A stretch of 13,211 bases of DNA from Ruminococcaceae bacterium UBA7030 (GTDB lineage: Bacteria; Bacillota; Clostridia; Oscillospirales; Acutalibacteraceae), in contig DLBD01000139.1 of assembly GCA_002494125.1 (NCBI GenBank), forward strand, positions 1 to 13,211, read 5' to 3'. Below the pieces are notes generated by a model. It saw nothing but the letters and a program-made list of their open reading frames with translations. It was not told where the DNA came from and ran no database searches. Made by a program: the position numbers and the translations under genes. Positions 7,264 through 13,103 of the stretch are shown piece after piece (within the stretch, counting starts at the first letter, position 1; the number at the start of each line of letters is the position of its first letter).

Positions 7264-8101
7264 GGAAAGGCTTAGGGCTATGCTTAATAACGGTGTTAGA
7301 GAAATTAAAGACGATGAGCTTAAAATGCTTGTGGAGCTTGAGCTTTCAAAGGATGAAACCGAAATTGATACGCAATTCATCGACCTTTGCTTTGAGCTTA
7401 TGGAACTCGATTATGCAAAGGGCAGACGAGTATATTTTACAAAACCTGTAAAATTAACTCTTCTTGCTGCCGTGATACTTGTTCTTATGGTTTCAGGTTT
7501 ATCGGTAGTTGCTAATAACAAAGGCTCTTCCCCTGTGAAAAAGCTCCCCGTTGTATCAGAATCCACCACAGTTGAGGAACAGGACGACGTACCGCCGACG
7601 ATGAATAAGAGCGGCTCAAATTATTATTCCGGATCAGGTGCAAAAACAGATGGAATTCAGACCTGCGTTGTGCCGGACTTGTCCCAAGGTAATTATTATG
7701 AGGAGGAAATCCTTGAAGACGAAGAGCTTAATGAGAACTTCTCAATCACATTTGAATATGCAAAAGGAGATATAGCGCTTAACGGAAGAGTTATTATTGA
7801 CCAAAGCATAGCACCCGGTACAGTGGTTCAGAAGGGTAGTGAAATAGTTCTTACTGTCAATGAGTTCAGTACCGAGGTTAATGCTCCGTCATTTGTGGGT
7901 ATGACTGTTCAGGAAGCCCGTGACTCACGCTATGGTGCGATGTTTGACCTTATTATAACAACAGCTGACGGCTCGGCACCTGAGGCTGATGCGGTAATTG
8001 TTTCGCAAAGCCCTGCTGACGATGAAACAGTATTTCGCGGCGATAAGATATATCTGATTGCCGAACAAAGCCGGCAGGATGCACAGGTGCAACAGAGATA
8101 A
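7250..8101 (+). CDS. Single-pass membrane protein with two PASTA-like domains; putative anti-sigma factor
   Basis: The 283-residue product has a short charged cytosolic N-terminus (1-67), one membrane helix near 68-88 (LTLLAAVILVLMVSGLSVVA), and an exported part. After a low-complexity Ser/Thr/Asp linker come two PASTA-like repeats. The first spans about 140-205 and ends with IAPGTVVQKGSEIVLTVN. The second spans 211-272 with PSFVGMTVQEAR, then VIVSQSPADDETVFRGDKIYL. PASTA domains in PknB-type kinases and penicillin-binding proteins bind peptidoglycan fragments. The topology and the 14-nt overlap with a sigma factor gene suggest that the N-terminus holds the sigma factor. It has no zinc anti-sigma HxxxCxxC motif. 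I start at TTG 7250, seven bases after GGAGG (7238-7242); an in-frame TTG at 7229 lies upstream of that site. The anti-sigma role is inference; the PASTA call rests on pattern only. Confidence 0.75.
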   Translation: MKTDKERLRAMLNNGVREIKDDELKMLVELELSKDETEIDTQFIDLCFELMELDYAKGRRVYFTKPVKLTLLAAVILVLMVSGLSVVANNKGSSPVKKLPVVSESTTVEEQDDVPPTMNKSGSNYYSGSGAKTDGIQTCVVPDLSQGNYYEEEILEDEELNENFSITFEYAKGDIALNGRVIIDQSIAPGTVVQKGSEIVLTVNEFSTEVNAPSFVGMTVQEARDSRYGAMFDLIITTADGSAPEADAVIVSQSPADDETVFRGDKIYLIAEQSRQDAQVQQR

Positions 8102-8119
8102 TTGTCAAAATTTGACAAT
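8101..8119. repeat. Perfect palindrome overlapping the stop of the PASTA gene
   Basis: ATTGTCAAA and TTTGACAAT form a perfect 9-bp inverted repeat around a single A, beginning at the last base of the stop codon. No T-run follows, so it is a poor intrinsic terminator. It could be an operator. The right arm contains TTGACA (8112-8117), which sits 17 nt from GATTAT (8135-8140), a possible weak second promoter for rpsU. Confidence 0.6.
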
Positions 8120-8163
8120 GTGTAAAAAATTTATGATTATTGATATATTTCTTGTTAAAACTC

Positions 8164-8192
8164 TTGACTTTTAGACACTTTTTGTATATAAT
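8164..8192 (+). promoter_or_regulatory. Probable rpsU promoter, housekeeping sigma type
   Basis: TTGACT at 8164-8169 and a perfect TATAAT at 8187-8192 are separated by 17 nt. Transcription should start near 8199, leaving a leader of about 57 nt before rpsU. This gives rpsU its own promoter, separate from the accessory operon. Confidence 0.85.
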
Positions 8193-8223
8193 CTCTCACA
8201 GATATTCAAAGAAGTATCAAATA

Positions 8224-8247
8224 CCCCCGAAGTGGTCGGAGGGAGGG
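8224..8247 (+). promoter_or_regulatory. rpsU ribosome binding site within a possible leader hairpin
   Basis: A long purine run (GGAGGGAGGG, 8238-8247) forms the ribosome binding site and sets the start at ATG 8256. Its 5' part can pair with the upstream CCCCCGA: CCGA (8227-8230) with TCGG (8236-8239), then CC with GG past one mismatch. The last AGGG remains free, so any sequestration would be partial. Confidence 0.5.
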
Positions 8248-8255
8248 AATGAAAA

Positions 8256-8432
8256 ATGAGTCAGGTAAAAGTTAAGGAGAATGAATCTCTTGACAGCGCT
8301 CTCAGAAGATTTAAGCGTCAGACTTCTCGCGATGGTATCATCCAGGAAGTTAGAAAGAGAGAGCACTATGAAAAGCCTTCAGTTGCTCGTAAAAAGAAGA
8401 GCGAGGCTGCTCGTAAAAGAAAGTATAAATAA
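8256..8432 (+). CDS. rpsU: 30S ribosomal protein S21 (bS21)
   Basis: S21 is a small, very basic 30S protein near the anti-Shine-Dalgarno end of 16S rRNA, where it aids initiation. The 58-residue product starts MSQVKVKENESLDSALRRFK, continues RQTSRDGIIQEVRKREHYEK and ends KKKSEAARKRKYK, all typical of Firmicute S21. The ATG at 8256 has a strong purine-rich ribosome binding site eight bases upstream. A different-frame ATG at 8249 runs into a stop after eight codons. The gene has its own promoter and terminator, so it is a single-gene transcription unit. The oddity is that its last ten codons, starting at base 8400, are repeated with the terminator 200 bp downstream. Confidence 0.96.
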   Translation: MSQVKVKENESLDSALRRFKRQTSRDGIIQEVRKREHYEKPSVARKKKSEAARKRKYK

Positions 8433-8509
8433 AAATATGCACCGCATTAGCGGTGCATTTTTTGTTTATAAAAAAGGAGCAGCCCGCTCTTCTTAGGGCT
8501 CCCGAGAAA
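8400..8509 (+). repeat. Direct repeat copy 1: rpsU 3' end, terminator and fold-back element start
   Basis: This segment is repeated at 8600-8709. Bases 8400-8474 match 8600-8674 without a difference. One A is then missing in copy 2, followed by a 23-base match with one C/T change, after which similarity fades at GAGAAA. Copy 1 contains the true rpsU end. Confidence 0.9.
8435..8464 (+). terminator. Intrinsic terminator of rpsU
   Basis: TGCACCGC at 8438-8445 pairs perfectly with GCGGTGCA at 8450-8457 around ATTA. A run of T residues follows. It starts right after the rpsU stop. An identical copy lies 200 bp downstream. Confidence 0.92.
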
Positions 8510-8612
8510 TCGAAGATTTTTTGGGAAGAGGAGGAACACACGCAGCAGTCAACAGCAAAAGTGGAGCTTTTGCCCCGACTGAGAAGTGTGTTCGGACGAA
8601 GCGAGGCTGCTC
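8476..8612. repeat. Fold-back element with nested inverted repeats (MITE-like or structured RNA)
   Basis: The outer arms GAGCAGCC (8477-8484) and GGCTGCTC (8605-8612) are perfect inverted repeats. Inside are several more perfect pairings: CTCTTC (8487-8492) with GAAGAG (8525-8530), and AAATC (8507-8511) with GATTT (8515-8519). A nested arm also forms, with GAACACAC (8534-8541) pairing GTGTGTTC (8586-8593), CAGTC (8546-8550) pairing GACTG (8577-8581), and GCAAAAG (8555-8561) pairing CTTTTGC (8567-8573). An alternative local hairpin is AGCCC (8481-8485) with GGGCT (8496-8500). The density of pairing points to a miniature mobile repeat or a transcribed structured RNA. I do not recognise it as a named RNA family. 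Confidence 0.7.
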
Positions 8613-8709
8613 GTAAAAGAAAGTATAAATAAAAATATGCACCGCATTAGCGGTGCATTTTTTGTTTATAAAAAGGAGCAGCCTGCTCTTCTTAGGGCTT
8701 GAGAAAAAT
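8600..8709 (+). repeat. Direct repeat copy 2: duplicated rpsU 3' end, not a gene
   Basis: This is the second copy of the 8400-8509 segment. It carries the codons for SEAARKRKYK and the stop, then a perfect copy of the terminator. No rpsU start or ribosome binding site precedes it, so it is a gene remnant. The single C-to-T change relative to copy 1 keeps the small hairpin possible through a G-U pair. Confidence 0.88.
8635..8664 (+). terminator. Second copy of the rpsU terminator
   Basis: It is identical to the terminator at 8435-8464 (stem 8638-8645 with 8650-8657, ATTA loop, T-run). It would stop any transcript that reads through the first terminator and across the fold-back element. Confidence 0.88.
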
Positions 8710-8776
8710 CAAAAACAGCGCAAACGTTTTTGTTGACTAAATCCTTCGTATAGATTATTATATTCTTGGTGATTAT
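8665..8776 (+). promoter_or_regulatory. Probable aroQ promoter and very short leader
   Basis: After the second repeat, CAAAAAC (8710-8716) and GTTTTTG (8726-8732) form an inverted repeat around nine bases; no T-run follows. Next come TTGACT (8733-8738) and TATTAT (8756-8761) with 17-nt spacing. Transcription would start near 8768, only about nine bases before the aroQ ATG. Confidence 0.65.
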
Positions 8777-9214
8777 ATGAAAAGGATACTTGTATTAAAC
8801 GGACCAAATCTCAATATGACGGGTATAAGAAAAACCGATGTATACGGTGCTCAAACTCTTGACGACATTAACCGCGAGCTTAAAGAATACGGTGAGTCAA
8901 AGGGATGCGAGATGTTTTTTTACCAGTCAAATCACGAGGGCGCACTCATAGATATTATTCATGAAAGCCGGACAAAGTATGACGGAGTAGTGATAAATGC
9001 GGGGGCGTATACTCATTATTCTTACGCTATTCGTGACGCTATTGAGGCCGTCTGCGACTACACACCTTTTGTTGAGGTGCATATGTCGGATATCCATAGC
9101 AGAGAGGGTTTTCGTCATATTTCGGTCATTACCGACGTGTGTGTTAAACAAATAAGCGGTTTCGGCAAGGATAGTTATAAAATGGGTATTGATTTATTGA
9201 CGGAAATAATATAA
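8777..9214 (+). CDS. aroQ: 3-dehydroquinate dehydratase, type II
   Basis: The enzyme converts 3-dehydroquinate to 3-dehydroshikimate, step three of the shikimate pathway, in the cytosol. The 145-residue product is the normal length of the dodecameric type II family. It opens with LVLNGPNLNMTGIR, with R18 and the catalytic Tyr at Y23 (VYG). QSNHEGALID follows near 50-59, then INAGAYTHYSYAIRDA at 73-88, and VEVHMSDIHSREGFR with the catalytic His H102. The N-terminal loop carries IRKTDVYG where many homologues have a REP motif, still keeping Arg and Tyr. The ribosome binding site is weak (GGTGAT) compared with every neighbour. The gene stands alone among shikimate genes here. efp follows after 42 nt, so the two may be co-transcribed. 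Confidence 0.95.
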   Translation: MKRILVLNGPNLNMTGIRKTDVYGAQTLDDINRELKEYGESKGCEMFFYQSNHEGALIDIIHESRTKYDGVVINAGAYTHYSYAIRDAIEAVCDYTPFVEVHMSDIHSREGFRHISVITDVCVKQISGFGKDSYKMGIDLLTEII

Positions 9215-9256
9215 AATATATTAGTAATAAAAGATTATATATCTGGAGGTATAAAT

Positions 9257-9814
9257 ATGATTTCAGCAGGTGATTTCAGAAACGGTGTAACATTTGAAGA
9301 GGACGGCAACGTGCTTCAGGTTGTTGAGTTCCAGCATGTAAAGCCCGGTAAAGGCGCTGCATTTGTAAGAACAAAGACAAAGAATGTTATTACAGGCGCT
9401 GTAACAGAAAAGAGCTACAACCCGTCGGCTAAATTCCCGACGGCATATATCGAAAGACGTAATATGCAGTATTCATATAACGACGACGGTATCTACTATT
9501 TTATGGACGGGGAAACATTTGAGATGACTCCCGTATCAGCAGATGATCTTCCGGACAGCTTCAAGTTTGTCAAGGAGAATGAGGAGTGTAAGGTCCTTTC
9601 TTACAAGGGCAAGGTATTCGGCGTTGAGCCTCCTACCTTCGTTACTCTTCAGATTACAGCTACTGAGCCGGGTCTTAAGGGCAACACAGCTACAAACACT
9701 CTCAAGCCTGCAACTGTTGAAACTGGTGCAGAAATAAGAGTTCCTCTTTTCATCAATGAAGGTGATATGATCAGAATTGACACAAGAACCTGTGAATATA
9801 TGGAAAGAGCATAA
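9257..9814 (+). CDS. efp: Elongation factor P
   Basis: EF-P binds between the P and E sites and relieves stalling at polyproline stretches. The 185-residue product has the KOW-like N-terminal domain (about 1-65) and two OB domains. The tip loop VKPGKGAAFVR places K32 where the family carries its modified residue. In other Firmicutes this Lys or Arg is modified in various ways; the modifying enzyme is not in this window. The second domain has YIERRNMQYSYNDD, and the third ends with VPLFINEGDMIRIDTRTCEY. GGAGG at 9245-9249 precedes the ATG. The next gene follows after 21 nt, a conserved pairing in Clostridia. Confidence 0.97.
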   Translation: MISAGDFRNGVTFEEDGNVLQVVEFQHVKPGKGAAFVRTKTKNVITGAVTEKSYNPSAKFPTAYIERRNMQYSYNDDGIYYFMDGETFEMTPVSADDLPDSFKFVKENEECKVLSYKGKVFGVEPPTFVTLQITATEPGLKGNTATNTLKPATVETGAEIRVPLFINEGDMIRIDTRTCEYMERA

Positions 9815-9835
9815 TTCATTATAGGAGATTAAACT

Positions 9836-10282
9836 ATGGAAACAAGAGAAGCATTAGGTTATCTCAAAGGACTTCTTGAAGGACTTGAGCTTGATACCAA
9901 CAAAAAAGAGGGTAAGGCTATTTCAGCAATCGTTGACGTACTTTCAAATATTGTTGAGGATATTGACGATATCACGGAGGGTATGGAGCTTATGGCTGAG
10001 CAGCTTGACGCAGTTGACGAAGACCTTGCAGACGTAGAAGAATATCTTGCAGACGAGGATTATGACGACTTCGATTATGACTGTGACTGCTGTGATGACG
10101 ACTGCGACTGCTGCGATGATGAGTGCGCAGTATTTGAGGTTGAATGTCCTTACTGTAAGACTCCTTTCTCTGTTGACGAGGACACAGTTCTTGACGGCTC
10201 AACAACCTGCCCTAACTGCGGTGAAATGCTTGAGTTTGAAATTGAGGAATGTGACTGTGAGGAGCACGAGGAAGAGGAGTAA
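9836..10282 (+). CDS. CD1247-like acidic zinc-ribbon protein with Cys/Asp repeat
   Basis: The 148-residue product resembles the clostridial CD1247-type family that sits beside efp; function is unknown. The N-terminal 70 residues (starting METREALGYLKGLLEGLELD) are helical and acidic, likely coiled coil. Residues 75-97 form a striking tract of Asp, Tyr and Cys, with two copies of DCDCCDD at 82-88 and 89-95 and a further C97. Residues 104-128 form a zinc ribbon (CPYC and CPNC). The Glu-rich tail adds C139, C141 and H144. In total 13 cysteines occur after residue 82. At DNA level the two DCDCCDD units are 21-bp tandem repeats (10079-10099 and 10100-10120) that differ only at three synonymous third positions. 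The start has TAGGAG upstream. A metal-binding or regulatory role is inferred from composition only. Confidence 0.8.
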   Translation: METREALGYLKGLLEGLELDTNKKEGKAISAIVDVLSNIVEDIDDITEGMELMAEQLDAVDEDLADVEEYLADEDYDDFDYDCDCCDDDCDCCDDECAVFEVECPYCKTPFSVDEDTVLDGSTTCPNCGEMLEFEIEECDCEEHEEEE

Positions 10283-10323
10283 TTCTTATTTCTGTTAAGC
10301 TTCTTACTGAAAGGAAGAGCATT

Positions 10324-10803
10324 ATGAAAAAGTTTACGGCAGTTATTTTAACTGTCTTGATGCTTGCCTGCGTTTTTGCTGCTTGTTCAAAGTCGGTTAA
10401 AAACGAAACGCCGATGCCCGTATCGGGCAGCAGCTCGGAAAATGCTGTTATAAGCGGCGCTCAGGCGAGAGAGTATATCAAAACCCAGTATACTTTTAAG
10501 GAACTCGGCATAAAAGCCGACGAAGCAAGCGTGGATTTTTCATACAGCGAATCCCCGTATGAATTTGAAGGAGAAGAGTATACTGTAATTAAGGCTATGA
10601 CCTTTGAGAAAAATCCCGATGTTACACTCGCAGACGGAAGTGCAACATATTCAACAACTATTGTCGGCGAATATCTTGTTGCGCTTGATGCAAGCAAGGC
10701 ATATATGAAAAATATGAAAACAGGCGCTTATACCGAGCTTGACAACCGTATTGATGCGTATCAGACAAAGGGCGTAACAGTCGCTTCAACTGAGGCAGAA
10801 TAA
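10324..10803 (+). CDS. Small predicted lipoprotein of unknown function
   Basis: The 159-residue product starts with a lipoprotein signal peptide: MKK, a hydrophobic stretch, then FAAC with the lipidated Cys at C21. Phe at position -3 is less usual than Leu but tolerated. The mature part has a short Ser-rich linker (PVSGSSSEN) and then a compact domain of about 110 residues. Its second half has alternating beta-like strands (YEFEGEEYTVIKAMTFEK, ATYSTTIVGEYLVALDASK). I do not recognise the domain. AAGGAAG is the ribosome binding site. It lies 41 nt after the CD1247-like gene and ends in a terminator, so it is likely the last gene of the aroQ-efp unit. Confidence 0.75.
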   Translation: MKKFTAVILTVLMLACVFAACSKSVKNETPMPVSGSSSENAVISGAQAREYIKTQYTFKELGIKADEASVDFSYSESPYEFEGEEYTVIKAMTFEKNPDVTLADGSATYSTTIVGEYLVALDASKAYMKNMKTGAYTELDNRIDAYQTKGVTVASTEAE

Positions 10804-10808
10804 TTTTC

Positions 10809-10844
10809 GGCTGACACAGTATTATTTTACTGCGTCAGCCTTTT
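10809..10844 (+). terminator. Intrinsic terminator after the lipoprotein gene
   Basis: GGCTGAC-A-CAGTA pairs with TACTG-C-GTCAGCC across one A-C mismatch, with a TTATTT loop, followed by TTTT. It separates the efp unit from the transporter gene. Confidence 0.88.
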
Positions 10845-10871
10845 GCGTTTATTTATAAATGGAGTGATGAA

Positions 10872-12824
10872 ATGACAGAGGAAAGACGCTATGTCGGTGT
10901 TAAAGAAAACCTTGCCTACGGCTTTGCAAATGCGGGGCAGGTTTTCGGTTATAATCTTGTTGCCGGCGGATATCTTTCGCTTTTCTTTATAAAGGTTTTC
11001 GGTATTCCCGAAAAGGCTGTTGCAACAATGATACTGATACTTGGCATATGGGATACAATAAACGACCCCATTATGGGCGGTGTAATTGACCGAACAAGGA
11101 CAAAGTACGGCAAGTTAAGACCGTATCTTCTTTTCGTCCCCATACCGCTTGCAATTTCAACAATAATGCTTTTTGCAGGTCCTGAAATTCTGAAAGATAC
11201 GAAAAGCACGGTTATAAAAATAGTTTATATGTATGTATCCTATTTTATATGGGAGTTTCTTTATACAATCGGAGATGTTCCGTTTTGGGGTATGAGCACG
11301 GCTATATCCCCTTCCACCTCGGACAGAACAAGAGCCATATCAACAGCGAGATTTCTTTCAAGCCTTATCGGCGGATTGTCGCTTACGTTTATAGCGATAA
11401 TGATGGACCTTTCAAACAACAAGGTTTGGTCTTTAACTCTTTCGCAGGACTTTCTCATACTTGCTATAGCGGCAGCCCTGATGCTTGTAGGACTCTTCTC
11501 CCTTGCGGGAAGAAAAACTCGTGAGAGGGTTGTGCAGTCCGTTAAGGAGCCTTCTGTAATTGAAGGCTTTAAGGTTATGGTAAAAAACAAGCCTCTGCTT
11601 CTCATAATAATTGGAAATATATTAGGCTCCGTTACAGGTATTGCAGGCGTGTTTCAGACTTATTATTATTCAGAGGTGTTAAATCTGAATTCGGCTGTTT
11701 TATGGATTTCATTGCCTGGTACAATATTCGGTTTTCTTACATATCTTCTTATTCCGAAACTTAAGAAAAAGCTCGATAACAGGCAGATTGTCCTTCTTAA
11801 CATTGTTTGCAGATTTGTAGTCGGCACGCTTGTATTCATCTCCGGTTTGAGCTTTTACCGAACAAATATACTTGTAATCTCAATCCTACTTATGCTTCAA
11901 AACTTTATATTCAGTTTCTTTAACACCATTAATATGGTTATCCCGACTGAAATGATTGGCGATACCGTCGACTACATGGAGTGGAAAACAGGCGAGAGAA
12001 ACGAGGGCGTAAGCTTTGCTGTTCTGACCTTCGTCGCAAAGCTGACGGGCTCTGTTTCAACCTCGCTTGCAACGGCAATCCTTCCCGTAATCGGACTTAG
12101 CTTTACGCAAAACCCCGACGGTACCCAGACCACTAATAAGGGTGAGCATACCGACCTTGCAATATGGGCGTGCTTTACCATTGTTCCCTGGATACTCGGA
12201 CTATTTTCAATAATACCTTATCTCTTCTATAACCTTACCGGAAAGAAACTTGAAATGATAAGGGAAGAGATGACTCAAAGAAGGCAGCAGCTTACCAAAG
12301 AGGTATCATCAGAAGATGAAAACCATATATATTATAATATGGATAAGCGGCTTGAAGAGGACGCAAAGAAGGCACAAAGAGAGGTTGAAGCAGTAAACCG
12401 ATTTGTCGGCATTATTAAAAGCTCGTCTGTTTCTTCACCTGCTCTTATTGCAAGGCTTGTGTTGTTTTTTACACCGCTTGCGTCAATGTGCCTTCCTATG
12501 TATAACGGAATAAGCCTCATAACAATAATTATGGGACTTATAAAAAATGAGCTTTCTATAGGCGATGTTCTGATGCCGTTAATAAGTATGGGACTTGTTA
12601 TTCTTATTTCGCTTGCAGTTATAATTTCATCGCTGTTTTCATCAACTAAAAACGGCTTGTTGCGTAATATGGTACTGAGTGTTATCAACTTAACAGTATT
12701 TGTTTCACTCGGGCTTGTTATCGGCTCACTTGGTATGGGCTGGTATATAACTCTCCTTATTTACTTAGCAGAGATAATTATGCATATAATTTGTAACAAG
12801 GTAATAAAAAAAGCAGTTGACTAA
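10872..12824 (+). CDS. GPH-family sugar:cation symporter with C-terminal membrane extension
   Basis: The first 455 residues are an MFS_2 (glycoside-pentoside-hexuronide) symporter, which couples uptake of sugars or glycosides to H+ or Na+. The signature is GIWDTINDPIMGGVIDRTRTK at 58-78 followed by YGKLRPYLL, the GPH variant of the MFS loop 2-3 motif. About twelve membrane helices follow. Residues 457-520 are a charged helical linker (MIREEMTQRRQQL, then LEEDAKKAQREVEAVNRF). Residues 525-645 add about four more hydrophobic helices, bringing the length to 650, well beyond the usual 450-500. GGAGTGA precedes the ATG at 10872. No sugar hydrolase lies nearby, so the substrate cannot be predicted. 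No convincing promoter is visible in the 27 nt after the terminator. Confidence 0.88.
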   Translation: MTEERRYVGVKENLAYGFANAGQVFGYNLVAGGYLSLFFIKVFGIPEKAVATMILILGIWDTINDPIMGGVIDRTRTKYGKLRPYLLFVPIPLAISTIMLFAGPEILKDTKSTVIKIVYMYVSYFIWEFLYTIGDVPFWGMSTAISPSTSDRTRAISTARFLSSLIGGLSLTFIAIMMDLSNNKVWSLTLSQDFLILAIAAALMLVGLFSLAGRKTRERVVQSVKEPSVIEGFKVMVKNKPLLLIIIGNILGSVTGIAGVFQTYYYSEVLNLNSAVLWISLPGTIFGFLTYLLIPKLKKKLDNRQIVLLNIVCRFVVGTLVFISGLSFYRTNILVISILLMLQNFIFSFFNTINMVIPTEMIGDTVDYMEWKTGERNEGVSFAVLTFVAKLTGSVSTSLATAILPVIGLSFTQNPDGTQTTNKGEHTDLAIWACFTIVPWILGLFSIIPYLFYNLTGKKLEMIREEMTQRRQQLTKEVSSEDENHIYYNMDKRLEEDAKKAQREVEAVNRFVGIIKSSSVSSPALIARLVLFFTPLASMCLPMYNGISLITIIMGLIKNELSIGDVLMPLISMGLVILISLAVIISSLFSSTKNGLLRNMVLSVINLTVFVSLGLVIGSLGMGWYITLLIYLAEIIMHIICNKVIKKAVD

Positions 12825-12848
12825 TCAATAATAAAATGCTATTATAAT
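12817..12848 (+). promoter_or_regulatory. Likely promoter of the T-box/aspS unit
   Basis: A perfect TATAAT lies at 12843-12848. The nearest -35-like hexamer is TTGACT (12817-12822), overlapping the transporter stop codon, but the 20-nt spacing is long. Transcription would start near 12855, just before the T-box stem I. Confidence 0.55.
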
Positions 12849-12857
12849 GTAAATAAT

Positions 12858-13090
12858 AAAAGGCGACGACCAAAACCCTTTTGTCACAGCCGTTTCAGAG
12901 AGCTGTCGATTGGTGCAAGACAGCACGGCGGATATAAAGGCAACATTTGTAAGCCCCCGAAAGAAAGCGTTTGCAATTAGACTCGGGCGTGCAGGAGCGT
13001 TAATCCTTTGAGTGAGTTATTTTATAACTAATTTAGGTGGTACCACGGAAGCAGTCTTTCGTCCTAAGCGGACAATGACTGCTTTTTTAT
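12858..13090 (+). ncRNA. T-box riboswitch leader with terminator, upstream of aspS
   Basis: T-box leaders read the charging state of a tRNA and terminate transcription when it is charged. Stem I has the AG bulge motif CAGAGAG (12895-12901) and the apical stem GCTGTC/GACAGC with GGTGCAAG. The T-box AGGTGGTACCACGG is at 13035-13048, with the tRNA-binding bulge TGGT at 13038-13041. Middle helices include CCCGA/TCGGG (12956-12960 with 12983-12987) and AGGA/TCCT (12993-12996 with 13004-13007). CCTTT (12877-12881) pairs with AAAGG (12936-12940) above the specifier loop. The loop then reads C-AAC-A, so the best specifier is AAC (Asn) at 12942-12944, although GGC (Gly) and CAA (Gln) are adjacent. The terminator at 13049-13088 has AAGCAGTC paired with GACTGCTT and a T-run. 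Confidence 0.9.
13049..13088 (+). terminator. T-box regulated terminator
   Basis: AAGCAGTC (13049-13056) pairs with GACTGCTT (13077-13084), and the inner stem GTCC/GGAC (13061-13064 with 13070-13073) encloses a TAAGC loop. A T-run follows directly. Its 5' arm is adjacent to the T-box antiterminator, as expected for mutually exclusive structures. Confidence 0.88.
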
Positions 13091-13103
13091 TTTGGAGGTA
13101 ATT

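Noticed and set aside
8281..8496. A 71-codon frame overlapping rpsU and its terminator
   Set aside because: It runs out of frame through rpsU, crosses the terminator hairpin, and lacks a ribosome binding site. rpsU itself explains the coding signal.
8453..8632. An open frame through the fold-back element that ends in frame with the duplicated SEAARKRKYK
   Set aside because: It would need a GTG or TTG start inside the rpsU terminator with no ribosome binding site. The frame is open by chance across 68 codons, and the nested palindromes explain the sequence better.
8710..8732. Inverted repeat CAAAAAC/GTTTTTG as a third terminator
   Set aside because: The stem is A-T rich and no T-run follows; the promoter -35 box starts immediately after it.
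12332..12688. A 118-codon minus-strand frame within the transporter's C-terminal extension
   Set aside because: The plus-strand frame continues without interruption and codes plausible membrane helices. The minus frame is low in complexity and has no start signals.
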